Assembly: GCA_016801845.1 (NCBI GenBank)
Contig: CM028908.1
Coordinates: 22,681,047 to 22,745,046, forward strand
DNA: 64,000 nucleotides
DNA from: Polydactylus sextarius
Lineage: Eukaryota; Chordata; Actinopteri; Polynemidae
Direction: 5' to 3'
The notes under the pieces were generated by a model. The model worked only from the letters and a program-made list of their open reading frames with translations, did not search any database and had not been told where the DNA came from. The position numbers and the translations under genes were made by a program. Of the stretch, positions 49,077 to 62,500 are shown one piece after another; within the stretch, counting starts at the first letter, position 1, and each line of letters begins with the position of its first letter.

Positions 49077-49122
<46 letters not shown>
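49077..49122. repeat. (TA)n microsatellite
   Basis: Twenty-three TA units join two repeat fragments. Confidence 0.97.
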
Positions 49123-49124
<2 letters not shown>

Positions 49125-49480
49125 AGTGCAATGATACATACCTGTATCGTACAGTTTGATACAGTAGTCTTGGTTTGGTACGCTATGAATCGAACAATAC
49201 AATTTTATCTTATCAACTTGTGACAATGAGGGAGAGGGAGCAAGAGAACAGAACCGACCCGTTTGTTTTTAACGTTGTGTTCAGCGTTGGAAAAAATAAA
49301 TTAAATAATTTGTAGCGGGCAGTGTTAATTCTGTGGTGGTCCGCCACACATTGATCAATATATGTGAAACCCTGTTGAAACAAATGTTCAATAAATTTCA
49401 ATAAAGTACAAGTTAAAAAGGTATGGAAGGCATGGCACCAAACCGAACTGTGAATTTTGTGTATATGTCACAGAAGAGCA
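49123..49480. mobile_element. Probable degraded DNA-transposon fragment
   Basis: It starts TAGGAGTGCAATGATACATA with CGTACAGTTTGATACAGT shortly after, and towards the other end has AAACCGAACTGTGAATTTTG. I recall the combination of a TAGGGGTGTAACG-like start and an ACCGAACCGTGAATTTTGTG-like end from an abundant teleost DNA-transposon family. Both ends are diverged here and no second copy is in the window. Confidence 0.4.
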
Positions 49481-50303
49481 AGAGAGGACGATAATAGTAT
49501 TATTGTTACCACTGACTCACCCATGGTACAGTTTGCTCTATTTGTGTTCCCACAAATAGAGTCTGTTTCTGTTTGCAAAACTGAATCTTTAATGTGCATC
49601 AGTGTCACAAAGTGTCACAGAAAATTATGAAAATGTGCAAATTATTGCACCAAAATAACATGAAATATACTTGGAACCTGGGTTTGGCAGATGCTCATGC
49701 AGACCACATAAGTTCTGCAGCTGGGCCAAACTGACACTACATTATTTACAGTGTCTGTGATAATAACAACAACACTATCTTTATAATGACAATGTATTAA
49801 ATATCAATGTAAAACAAAGTGAAAAGGGGGTCACATGTGGACCTTGGTTTCAGTTTCTTTAGTGTTTTTATAATAACAATAGTTGCAGTGTAGAGTTGCA
49901 GGTTGCGGTTGTTGTCATGAGAAATACAAATAGATACAAACAGTCTCCAGTAGGTATGTAGGACATGTAGCTTACAGGTGCAGATGTTTATTCATGAAAT
50001 AATTACCACAGGCCTGTGCTACTTCTTGTTTCACAGTCAAGATTGAATAGCTAAAAGCTAAGCTTGAAATAATCAGAGCGGCATTAAGGTGAACTTTAAA
50101 GGCGTGTGTGTTGTGTGTTTGTGTCAGTGTGAGCATCTGTGAGGGCTTTTCTGTTTGAGGAGCAGAAGATACTGCACATGTCAGCAGCTACAGTGAAGAT
50201 GTACAACCAGCAAGGAATGCATCAAATATGTGAACGCCCCAAAACTGTCAGCAACCAAACTTCATAAATGGTTACAAATGACTAATGTCAAATGATGACT
50301 TTT

Positions 50304-50305
<2 letters not shown>

Positions 50306-50347
<42 letters not shown>
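50306..50347. repeat. (TG)n microsatellite
   Basis: About 21 TG units. Further imperfect TG-rich sequence lies at 50482-50519. Confidence 0.97.
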
Positions 50348-50349
<2 letters not shown>

Positions 50350-51618
50350 TCACACCCAGACTTGGTGTGAATGTTTCTGCTCAGAGCAGCAGCTCTACCT
50401 GTAGCCACATGCCTCATCTGTTCTTCCCAAACTTCATCCAGGCTCTTCACTGGTTGTCAGGAATGCAGTTGGTAAATCCTGGGTGTGTGTGTCAGTGTGT
50501 GTGTGGTTGTGTGTGTGGGTGGGTGGGTAGGTATCTACGGATGTGCGAATGAGTAGATGATTGAACATGTATGCATCTCAGTCATGACCTTGCCCACAGG
50601 TGGGACTGCTCAAAGGTAGGCTAGCGCTCCTTCCATATCTGAGGAATGAGGAAATGTTTACATTGCCACACATTGGAGTGCTGTTTACAAAGTGACACAC
50701 ACATACACACAGACACACTGATCATAAATCACATATCCATTGAGAGAGTGAACTCGGAGCCTGCCTCTTGTCTAACCTAATTTCTCATGTCAGGGTTGGT
50801 GTTGACACTCTCCTCATCTATCACTGATCACAGGATTGGAATGAATCAGGCTGTTTGAGAAGAGGGACAGTCCCACGTGAGATGTATTTACTTTCACGCA
50901 CAACTTCATAACAACCACTAAAAAGACACAGCGTTGGTTTCAGTTGGTTGACAGATGCGCTCCGAGCGACTGGACAATGAGCAGTTTATGATCTACAACA
51001 AAATAAGTAAATGGAAGGTCAGTTGAGGATGTCAGACCATCTGGACAGAAGAGCTTCAACAGACTTTACTGTTGATCTGCAGACGTGTCCGCATTGTTGT
51101 CTTTTACCACTGTCCACAGAGAGAGAGTGGTCAAATTAAAGCAGCGTGGTGACGACTGCCTTGTCAAAATTTTAGCACAAATGTTTGACATGTTTGATTG
51201 TTGTTTGTGCTTTGCATTAACAAGGTGATGTCATCCTGAACTTTAATCCTAAAGGAAATGTTTGTCACAAATTTGAAGATTTTCCCTCAATTACTTTCGA
51301 TCAGACCAGAAGCTGCTTAGATGGGAGGTGAAACATAAAGAATCTACAAGTCCAGTTGCCTTATATGAAACACCTTTGGATACTATGACCTGGATGAATA
51401 TCATGCACGTCATAGACACATTACAGACACATTTTCCTGCACGATATTGTGTTCCCAAGACCAAAACCATCTTGCAAGGTTACAGTGATCTTGACATTTG
51501 ACCTTTGTCAATCAGAATATAATCACTTCATTCTTGACAGAACGCCAAAATGACAGAAGTTGAAAATATAACTTCCATACTTTATAAAGACAAAAAAGGA
51601 GAGGGTTTGGAAAAAAAG

Positions 51619-51619
<1 letters not shown>

Positions 51620-51699
<80 letters not shown>
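51620..51699. repeat. Compound (CA)n(TA)n microsatellite
   Basis: CA units run to 51662 and TA units follow directly from 51664. Confidence 0.97.
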
Positions 51700-51701
<2 letters not shown>

Positions 51702-53038
51702 GATAATGCACCTTTAAATTATAATTCAATCGTATATTTGTACCAGTCAAAGTGGAATCCTGTTTGGTTCTTTGTAATTCTTCTGTCATCACAGTCTTTT
51801 GCTTTACTCTATTCCACTTTGTAATCTTCATTCTTCTCATCTTTACTTTCTCTTTTTACCTCTTTCACTATCTCCTCCTCTCATGAAAACAGTTCTCCAT
51901 ATGCTGGCAGCATTATTTAAAGCCTCTGTAACATCCCAGTTGCGGGCTTGTCAGAGATTTAGGTCAGTGATTGTCCCACTCCAAATACTTTAGAGTAGCA
52001 CACCTGGGGACACAAAGGTAGAGAGATCATGAAAGAATTCAGAGTGTATGCGTTGTGGACAAAGGTCAGATTACATATTCAGTCACATCACAGTGGCTCT
52101 GAAAAATGGCATTTAACTGTTCTGCACAAGTACAAAGGAACTCATAAAAGACACAGCAGATGTAAGTCATCATCGGTCATGCATTTAAACTTTTTTAAAA
52201 GCATGTTGGAAAACCCCATCATGATGGCTTCAAAATCTAAAAAAGCCTTCTCTCAGAGGCCTAAAGTCCTCAGGGAAATGTTCTCACAAGTTAAGATAAG
52301 CTCCGGTTCACATTTTGACATAAAGATACTTAAAGCCTCTTCCAACAATAGTTTTTATTTTACTTCACTTTGTGGTGCAATGGTAAAGATGAGGTAGTGC
52401 AAATAGGAAATCCTCTGTAGAGCAGACATCTAGTAACGGTTTGATCTTCATGGTTGATGCAGAAATCTTCAAAAAGGCCACTGCCACCACGTCTCCTGAA
52501 AGATGCAGCCAGGGAAAAGGCCACAACTTAATTTTACAGACCCACAAGTTTCACCAGACAGCCCAAGTGACTGGAGTTGGACACTGTCGGTGGAAGTGGA
52601 AGCCAATGAGCAGTGGAAGTATATGAGCACTCTTAGGTTGATCAAAGATCAGTATATCACTGTGTTGTGGACCATCTGCTGTGGTGTGGCAAGACCATGG
52701 TGTGTACCGAGAGTTGAATGGTGATACTGAGTCATTTAAAGACTGATTTTTCTATTCATATGTTTTTATGTTAAGCTACTGTATGGCACTGAATCTACAA
52801 TGTGGCTACAACCCTCATTCTATTGTTAACATGTGGCTAAGTCCTAAGAAACAATGATTGAGCAGGAAATGGTCGCAGATCAATGAAGAAGTGAGCAGAC
52901 AAGCGAAAGCTGGCAAATAGGTTAACACGCATGACCTGACGTTTAGAGACCTCTGTATCTCTGCATCCTGAAACCAGGACGAGTCCTTGGTGAAGTGGAC
53001 GCAACACATCGGTCAGTGTCTTCACTTCAAAGAACTTT

Positions 53039-53041
<3 letters not shown>

Positions 53042-53078
<37 letters not shown>
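53042..53078. repeat. (TG)n microsatellite
   Basis: About 18 TG units are followed by a G-rich tract. Confidence 0.97.
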
Positions 53079-53080
<2 letters not shown>

Positions 53081-55904
53081 GTGGGTGGGGGGCTGTATTT
53101 GTCTTTTTGTTGACCCTCAGAGGAGCATATGGCAACCAACACAATGCTCTAACTTTACTCCTGTCAATACTGATACTGCCTCACTCCTCCTCTCAAAGGT
53201 GAACGACAGGACACACACACACACACGGCTGCAGACCCCCCCGCCCCTCTTTATTTATAACCCCTCCAATCCTTTCATTTTCAGATCAGGTCCTTTCACC
53301 CGCAGCAGGCAGCAGCTGGAGGACTGACCCTCAGAGGGAGACAGCAGGACTGAATGACGAGCTCCAAGCTGCACATTAACCACTAATTACACCCATCTCA
53401 CCATCAACACACACACACAGACCAACCATATACAGACCAACAGAGCACCTACAGTCAGACCGACCCACTTGACATTTCTGTTTGTTTGTTTTTTCATGGA
53501 TGTTCTGGTGGGCAGAAAATACACAGACAAAAAAAGTGTTTCTTTCTTTTATATATATCTAAAACCCTGTGTTTTGTGTTTTGTTTTGGTTTGTGTTGCT
53601 GTTGCTCGGAAAGGAATCAATGCCTTCAGGTCTGAGTGGCTGTGATAACAAAACCACAGAGCGCTCAGGTTTCTCTCTCTTTGCTTGTGGGTGGCAAAGG
53701 TGGAACGTACCCTCTGCTGTTATTTCACAAATCTTGATTTAATTTGCAACTTAAAATATATATAAGTTGCAACTATTAGTAAATAAAAGGGTTTGCTGTT
53801 TTCATCTTTAATTGTTTTAAAATCTTGAGCTAACGTTTAGCGGTTAATGGTTATCTTTATTCCCTTAACATGACAAATAACATGACAAAAAAAAAAAAAA
53901 AGATTCAATAGAGTAATTGAAAAACAGCAGACATGAAGTCCTTCACAATTATAACACTAAAAACAATATGGCAATAATAAATAAAGACAATAAAATAATA
54001 AGACAATATGACCAACAAAAAATCAAGCTCTTAAAAAGTGTTATCACAACTCCATTTTAAATTCTGTATTCTTGAATTTGAATTCTTCAGGTTGATGTGT
54101 GTTAAATATGTTTATAATTATATAAAAGAGTTGAAACTTAAATGATCAGTTGGGTATGATGGCATATTAGGATCAATGGGTGCAATGTAAATATACTATA
54201 TTTATATTATATTATATATTTATATTAAATTTGATATTTTATTTTAAAAAGCTATGAAAAAAACAATATAACTATAAAAAAAAAACTTTAAAAATGGACT
54301 TGGACTGTGTCAAAATAAAACAACTAATTGCACATTTCTATTGTAGCTACACGTAGTCAAACATGTTTTTGATTTTGCAGTCGAGACCTCGTCCGTTTGA
54401 AACGATTTGGGTTCTTCTTCATCATTAGATAAAATGATCATATGGTGATTCTGGACTAAAGTCACAAGTGTCCCCTTACTGCTAAATCTGATTGCAAAGT
54501 ATAATTTGATTTGACTGGTGCAGGAGTAATACTCAGCAAGCAGCTGCATCCATGATGTGATGAGGTGCAAATTGAGGTTAAGTTGTTCCTTAACAAAAGA
54601 AAACTCTCTTTCAGAAATGTTTAGCTTTAATCTCAGATGTTCTGAGGTTCTTATCCCGTGACTCCATTTTGACTCAACTTTTTTAACCTTCAATGACCCT
54701 AAAACATCGACCTACTTAGAGAATAAGACCACGTACATAAATTAAAGTATTTTATAGTTAAACTGACGGCTACACAGCATTTGTTTCAGTGTGTTTTTGT
54801 GGCTGTAGATCGCACCTTGACCCTGACTTGTCTTATCACAGATTCCTGAAGCTGTAAAAGGAAAAACACAGTTTCCGACACACACAGCCAGAGGACATGA
54901 ACAGATCACTGCCACTGAGCTGTGCCTGCCCGCACACGTCTGTCAGACAGGCCACAGCTGATAAATGTCACTTTAAATCTCCAACACTGAGGACGCCTGA
55001 GTCTTTGAGCAAATGTGATCATTTGTCTTGGAGGAGGACAAAACTTATGGCCTCGAGTAGCTCAGACTGGAAGAGTCCACACCTCTTCACAGGTAAAAGC
55101 CCCACATGAGTCACTGCCAACGCTGCAGTTCAGCCACAGTCAGATCAGACCTGGAAACCAAAACAAAGACTAAACATCAGCTGAGGTTGTCCTCAGTGAG
55201 CTCATCCATGTTCAGATGACTCATCCGCTGGCCAATGTATTAGTGAGTGGTTTGTATAGGTGAAGAATTATTATCTTTAACTCCAGACACTCTTATCTTC
55301 AGTGGTATTGGTGATTCATTTTGTTATTCTAAATAAATCTCCCAGTTGGTTAAGACGAGGTCAAGATCTTCTCTGCTGATCTGCACAAAGCACATCTACA
55401 GCCTCAGACATAACATGTTTGTGTTTGTATGGCTGGTTGTGTGTAAAGGAATGCAGCAGCTTCACAGACACATCGGTCATCAGAAAACAAAAAGTCCAAA
55501 TGAACGACACGATGCCACAAATCTATGTATTTTCATTTTTGCCCAGAGTTAGGTGAAATGTTTGTGATTTTAATCTCAACAGTCAAAATGAAACTACCTG
55601 AAGACAGCTGTCAATATTTACCATGTGGTAGTGTTGTCATGTGTTTGTGAGCGAATACAGCGGCACCACGTTCCTCCGACCAGTCACCAGGCAGATGGAA
55701 ACATGGATGAGCTGTGAATGTGCCAATCACTGATCCCCACTGTTCACCAAGGGAAACCACTTCTCCTTTATTAGGCTTGTTTTTTCCCCTCTGTTGGCGA
55801 CCCTTTAGTTTCATAATATGTGCAACAAATATCATAAGAAATTAGCTTGATGCATTTTTTAACTTGTACTTATACACAAACATCCAATCTATTTTTTACT
55901 CCTT

Positions 55905-56180
55905 TATCCCACACTTGGGGTTGGGGGATAGCTGCTTATGGGTGAAGGTAGGGTACACCCTGGACAGTTTCCAGCTACAGACAAACAATCATTTGCACTC
56001 ACATCTACACTTATGGGCAATTTAGTATGCTCAATTCACCTATCCTCAATGCATGCATGCTTTTGACTGTGGAAAACCAGAGCTCCTGGAGGAAATCCAC
56101 GCAGAAACGAGGAGAACATGTAAAACTCAACACAGAAAGACCCTGCTGACCTGGGAGTTGAATCCAGGACCTTCTTGCGG
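55905..56180. repeat. Interspersed repeat copy 2 (LINE-3'-tail-like)
   Basis: It contains GGTACACCCTGGACAGTTTC, CACTCACATCTACACTTATG, GGGCAATTTAG, GAGGAAATCCACGCAGAAAC and GGAGTTGAATCCAGGACCTT. This is the fuller form of the family at 45925-46095. I recognise the phrases from a very common teleost repeat, but I cannot name the subfamily. Confidence 0.65.
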
Positions 56181-58640
56181 TGAATTTATGTTAAATTAAA
56201 TGTAAAACTGATAAACTGATATTTCTTTAGCCTGACAATTAACTCTTGATTAGAAAAGACATTTAGTGATTCTGTATTTCTGGTTACAATTTTGTCCCAT
56301 TCTTCCTGCAATCATAGTTTAAGATTTGCAACAGTATGAGGTCTGAGCTACTGGGGGGTACTGCTTTGTCTTGTTAAAATATGCAGTGGTGTCCCTGGAA
56401 GAGATGTCATTTGGAGGGCAACATATGTTGTCTAAGCACCTTCATGAACTCTTCAGCATTATTGGATCATCACAGAAGTCATTACCTTTGCCAGGATCTC
56501 TGACATAATCCCAGACCATGATGGATTCTGGCCTCTGGACCTGTTGGTAACAGCCAAAAAACACCAAAAACACTGATTCATCTACAACATGTTTCTACTG
56601 TGTGATGGTTCCAGATGCCTCAGATACGTCGTCGTCTGAACACAGTTAACATCAGGCTTCTTTTTTTTTCTGTGCACTTTCTGCTGGTATTTGTAGATAT
56701 AACTCTGAACTGCAGAGACAGAGTTTTTTTTTTCTAACGAGTCCTGAGCTGACGTGTTTTTTTTAGTTATAGATTACACATTAAGTATCATTAACCAGAA
56801 AAACACAACATATCTTAGATTCATATCTTCTGCCACAGTCAGGAGTCGGTTTGTTGATTCAAGTGTTGCATCATCGCGAATTTAACAGACATAAAGCCTC
56901 TAGGATAAACGAGTATCAGTCTTTACTGCTCAGTGAATCAGTGTAATGAGTCTGTGTATGAAAGATGATTATTTGATCATAAAATCAAATTGTTGTTTTT
57001 CTAATCTAATGATTGGGCTATAAAATATTTGTACTTTTTTCAGTTTCCATGTCCAAAACCGGGGGAGTTGAGGTAAATTACATGTTTCAACAAGGTTTTC
57101 TTCACCACCAATGTCTTTAGGAAGCCCTGGGGCAAAAATGTGTTGGTGAGCCCCCCATGACCTGGATTAGATGTGGAACTTTGATTATTTCCTCGGGAAA
57201 CTGGAAACTGTTGTGACATTTGACATATAAATATGTTAACCTGAGGCTCAGGAAATAATAATGGTCATGATTTACTGCCATTTTATAACTGGAGAGATCC
57301 TCATATCACATGCATTAGTAATAAAAATAATTGTTGATTACTGGCAATTTTATAATAAATATTACTTGCATTGACAGACACTTGTCTGTCTGCCAAGTTT
57401 GATGTAGGTGTGACAGTACAATTTCCTTTTTAGACTTGTTGGACTTTGATTATAGTTATGACATGTTTAGACTAAACAGGAACACGAGGCTTTTTTAAAA
57501 GTATTTGATAATCCTCATATATTTGCTCAATGGGAATAGTCCTTCCTAAAAGCTGTGATGCTAAAACTAGAACCAAGAGCTGGAATCAAGTGACAGATCC
57601 ATATGTTCAGATTTTACCTGGTAGTCCTACAGCTTCTCTGGCTTCTTTTTTTTCTTTTTATGTTCTATCTCTATAAAGAGGAAGTTGTACCGACCCTGAT
57701 TGTCAGTGATGTCAGAAAAAGCTTAATTCTTTTGTGACACAGCGCTAAGTAGTTTTATTTTATTCATGTTTACAATAGCCACAAATCCATCTTTGAGCTG
57801 CATTAAACATTTGGTCTGAACACACCTCAGTAGTCATAAAACATTGAAAAATATCTCAAAACTCAAGTTTCTAGAACTGAAAGGGAGTCGTCTTCAGAGT
57901 ATTATGCACAGGCAACAATCTGAATTTGTAGTGCAATCACACAAAAACAGCAGATAATTGACTTAAATGTTCAGTTGACTAATTTTCTGCTGAACTGATG
58001 AATTGCTCTGGAACTCGCGTTGTGTGAGCTACAGTAAAGTTGCAGCATCGGATCATAATTCACATGTAATTTGTCTGGTATGGTCTAGTCATATCTACAG
58101 GAGGGTAATTGAGAAGCTTCCTTTGTTTTGACTGTCAAGTTCATGATAAGTGATGTAGTTGAGGCATTTTCTGAAGGGAGCTGCCCAGTTTCCTGGAAAC
58201 AAATTTACACTGAAGTTCCAAGTGCAGATCTGTTTGCCTGGTGTTAGTGAGAGGGTGCAGTGCAGAGTATCAGGAGTCAGTTTACTCTCAATTGTTGCTG
58301 CTGCCACACAGGCGGTGAGTCACATCCACTTAAGATTCATTCTTGTAAAAGGTGCAAACTAAAACCCACCATGACTCACTCTGGACTGTTGTGGCTTTGA
58401 TTCTGTCAGTGGATGACAAGTGCCACAAAAAAAGCCCCAAATCTCTGCAAGCTATCACTTACCTCAAAAACTTCGATGCATTTGTATGACTCAGCAGTTC
58501 ATACATCTCATCTCATCATTTGCCAGACACGCACTTTCACACACTGTGGAAGATTTTGTTTGTAAACTGTTCATGTGGCTTCATTTGATATTTGAGCCAC
58601 AGTTGAAGTGAAAATCAGACAATCACAGCAACAGCAACAC

Positions 58641-58651
58641 CTAACTGTAAG

Positions 58652-58686
<35 letters not shown>

Positions 58687-58921
58687 ACGGGGTCAGAGTG
58701 AGCGCATAAATGGGTGGAGTTGGTGCGGTGAGATTTTTTTTTCCACTCACTTAGATCTTAACTTGATGCGCCGGGACGGAATCTAAGGTAAGGTTACTTC
58801 CAGGGAATTACGCAGCGTCAGACCACACCCGCGCCCTTATCCAGCTTCGAAAACATACCCAGCTTCTTGTTTTGTTTCATTCTGGTGACATCTGGAAGCA
58901 AAGCTCACTTTATGTGCAGTC
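58641..58921 (+). promoter_or_regulatory. 5' flank of the efcc1-like gene
   Basis: A (CA)n microsatellite spans 58652-58688. The sequence from about 58760 to the ATG is richer in CpG than the upstream region. No TATA box is evident. The ATG context (CAGTCATGG, G at -3 and +4) is strong. Confidence 0.35.
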
Positions 58922-59525
58922 ATGGAGCGCACCGCACTGGCCCCGTCGCGTGTCCAGCCCTCGCCGCGAGCAGCGCGTAAAAGCGAGTGGCTACGGAGCG
59001 CTTTGGCCCATCACCACAGCCCGGATCCCGGCGTGGAGAACGAAATCGTGGTTCTAGCTACTGGTATAGACCAATACCTGCAGGAGGTATTTCACCACCT
59101 GGCTTACCCCAACCGTGAAGACACGGTGACGGCGGAGGATTTCACCGCACTGTGCGCAGTGCTGGGGCTCACCGCAGCGGGGAAGAGGAGGCCGGTGAAA
59201 GGAAAAGAAGGAGCAGGAGATAAAGAGAAAGATGAGGAGGAAGAAGAGTTCATGGATGTATGCTCTAAGATGCCGTGCCAGTTGTCCTTTAAAGACTTCC
59301 ACTCGCGGCTCTGCGGGTATTTCCGTGTGCGCAGTGTGCGCAAAGACAACAGGGAGTGCGCCTGGCGTTTGCCCCTGAGTGAGGACACGGAACTGGTGGA
59401 GAGACAGATCCAGCTCCGGTGGCCGCGTGTCAGACGGAGAAAGTGTGTCAGCTTTGACTTAAGGGACCAGACTGGACCTGTGAACACGTTTGTTAAATCT
59501 CGGACCACAGAAGAGCGAGATACAG
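58922..59525 (+). CDS. efcc1: efcc1-like exon 1, EF-hand-like domain
   Basis: This 201-codon exon holds the whole N-terminal domain, from MERTALAPSRVQ to ERDT. The region at residues about 40-85 resembles a helix-loop-helix, but the loop AYPNREDTVTAEDF lacks the regular acidic pattern, so calcium binding is doubtful. Residues about 97-112 are lysine- and glutamate-rich. The donor GTACTG follows in phase 1. Confidence 0.8.
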
Positions 59526-62500
59526 GTACTGAACCCTGAGACCAGAATCTGTAAAGACCTGATTTCATTACTCTTGTTACCTTCTTTGTACCAGTTATTT
59601 CTGACTGCTCAGTCTGCTCATTATCTCCTGGCTGGAGACTCACAGAGCAGCTATTATTGTCTAGGCAGAGCGCGGTATGAGGACGGAAGCACCAATTACC
59701 TCTCATTTCCCTTTTATCTTGTTTCATCTTCAGTTACATGTTTACTGTGGTTTGTGCGTCACTCCTGATTTATTCAGCACTCATTCCTTCTCCTGCACAT
59801 TTTCCTTGAATTTCCTTTCCTCCTGAATCAAGTAACATATTTATACTGCTGCTCTGACTTTTCTACAACTTCTGGATGTCCACAAATAGCCACATTAATC
59901 TTGTCCTCCATTTCTGATACTTGGTGATATCACCAGAAGCTCAATGCTGATAGGCTACTGCACAAATTTTGCAATTTCATGCCACAAAAAGTTTACTTCC
60001 TGTTTGGTCAGAATGCACAATAACAGTCTGCAGTGATTTGTATTTTAATGTAACTATCTGGCATAAAATAAAGTTGGTATTCAGTCAATTGTATTTGTAA
60101 CTGGACCTCAACAGGTTTTTTCTCTTTAATTGAGAATGTCTGTGAATGATTGAAATGTTTGAGTAATGAAGTCATGCCATTGGTCTGCTGAAGGATTGAA
60201 GTCTCTCCCATTGGCTGCACTCACAGTTTCAATTACCTCATTCCTTTATAGCCAACAGTAATGATCCATGTTTCATTTAATATTTCATATTTGTTCCACT
60301 TTTTAACAACTCCAACCTTGCAGACATCTAGCAAGAAATAAACGTACTTGTGTATGTATGTGTTGTGTGGGAGGTCGTGTAGAATAAATCTGTACTATAA
60401 CTAATAAGCACTCAGTTCTGTCTTTGACCCTCTTTTTCAGATGAGGCATCAGCTCTAAGGGAGCTGGTGGAGGACCTCCGCTCGGCGCTGCAGGGAAGTG
60501 ATGCTCGCTGCCTGGCCCTGGAGGTGGCTCTTCGACGTGAGAGGAGCCGTACCCTCTCCTCTCCCTCCAGCTTTACCTCCAGAGCTTCAACTCCTACGTC
60601 ATCTATCACCTTTGCTCAGGGAAAACTGGTACCAACACTCAGACTTAAAGGAGGAGATGGGGTGAAGAGGGCAGCGAGGAGACAGGACATCAGGGACCCC
60701 CTGCTGAGGGAGCTGAAGCTGATCCGTTCCTCACGTGACGGGCAGCTGGAGGAGGCAATCAAATACAATGAGCGCTTGGAGAAGGAGCTGCAGTGGGCAT
60801 ATCAGGAGGTTCACAAGCTGCAGCAGGTGGAGTCTGCACTGAGGAAGGAGAACCGTCAGATCAGGTTAGTTTATTACTGTGACTTTTAACAGAAGAAAGT
60901 ATCAACTGTAGAGAAATGATGATGATTTTGGGTGATCTCCATCAGGAGACGGGCAGAGGAGGCCAGGGATGCACTCAGCTTGGGGCTACAGAGGGTTCGG
61001 CTGATCCAGGAACAGGCCCAGTCTGTACCACAGCTCCAGTCCAGGATCAGTGAGCTGGAAACTGAACTGCAGCGATACAGGTACAAACACTGAATCTGTT
61101 TGTGAGCCGTGGGTGTGTTTGTCCATCCATTTACACACCATTTGCCTTTGTGCTCTGCTGATTTGAAATTCAATGCATCAAAGCTCTTGTCTTAAGTTAC
61201 ATACACGTTAGTCTCAGACTATGACTTTGACTTCAAAGGTTAGGTAGAAATGGATGAAGTTCATTTTCAACCAACATGACTTTATATTAAACACAGACTC
61301 TTTATAATCCTTCCCAGTGGAACAGTAATAATAACAGCCTTTACATCAGCACTCAAGGAGACATAAACAGCAGCAATAACAATCACCATCAACAAAAGTG
61401 TTGGTATCCCACATCCTGAGAACACCGTGAATTGTTCATGTATATAACCAAACTGGATTTTTCCAGTCCACTTTGTGCCGAGTGGTTCTCCATGGGCTTG
61501 TGTCATCCAGTTTACTGCAACAGCCAACATTTCCCTAACACAATAGACGGGATAGCTCGGTGGTCTTAGCCTTTAGCATGGTGCTAGTGAAGCAAGCAAA
61601 GGCTCCACTGCAGAAAAATTTACTACTAGTTTACTAGTTTTGTTGTAAGAAATAAACTAAAGAATTGTGCATTTGTTTTGTTAGGTTCAGTGTAAACACT
61701 GGACATATGTTTTAACAACAGGTTTAAGGCAATGGGCAATGTATTTCATGCATTTCATTTGTTTGTTTGTATTTGTAAAAGACACTATATGAAGCTGCGC
61801 TATCTGTCTCTGTTTGAGTCTTTTACTTCAACAGACACCAGTGTCTTTCAAGGACTAAACTGACCTGAAAATGTCTCTGCTCAAAAAATTAGTGTCATGC
61901 ACAGATAGTTATTTTATCTTGTGTGGTTTGTCATATGAAACACAACAGATTATGTCTGGGACTCAGAATTGTCTTCTGGGTCTGTGTTTGTATCTACTGC
62001 AGGACACCTTTTGTTATGGCCCAGTTTCACTAGTATCCTGACATATCTGATATAGATGAACATTAAAGTGGACTGACTCTGCAAGACTTCTCCTGTGTGG
62101 CTGCATGTACAATATACATATGTTGTCAGTAGGTGTCAGTTAGCAGAAGAAATGAAGGAATGTGTGTTTCATAAAAAAACACTTTCAGTAAGTTTCAATA
62201 ACCCACATACAACAGCATGGTATCAGCTGATAGGCCATGTCTTAGTCACCTTTATCACCATCAGATCCTGCTGCACCTGCCTCACTGACGCCACCCGTCA
62301 GCAAATGCAGCCAACCAGAGCAGAAGACGCCTGTAACCAGACAGGTGAACGACCGTTAACTCTGAGTTGTTAATGACTAATTTATCTGTGGATGGTTACG
62401 GTAACTATTTCTATTGTGTTCAGATGCAGAGTGTCTACAGAGAGCAGTGGAAGGCAGAGCTGCCTCTGATGAAGAAGAGGAGGACAGGGGCCACAGAGAG

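Larger units (their letters stand above)
42644..58640. other. Gene-poor interval between etnk2 and the efcc1-like gene
   Basis: I see no convincing protein-coding gene on either strand across about 16 kb. The region carries the repeats listed separately, many microsatellites and AT-rich sequence. The longest open frames (46951-47400 +, 52029-52397 +, 54310-54693 -) have no recognisable protein features. A possible 3' end of an unknown transcript near 53121-53790 is treated as a finding. Renin and kisspeptin genes, which neighbour ETNK2 in human, were looked for by motif and not seen. Confidence 0.55.

Noticed and set aside
52029..52397. 122-codon open frame on the + strand
   Set aside because: Composition is basic and unstructured with no family resemblance, and there are no flanking exons in phase.
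42644..58640. Renin or kisspeptin gene expected from human gene order
   Set aside because: I saw no aspartic-protease DTGS-type motif in a coding context and no kisspeptin-like SFGLR sequence; absence is by eye only.
59054..59727. Long - strand open frame opposite efcc1-like exon 1
   Set aside because: It is the antisense shadow of a GC-rich coding exon and has no supporting splice sites or protein features.
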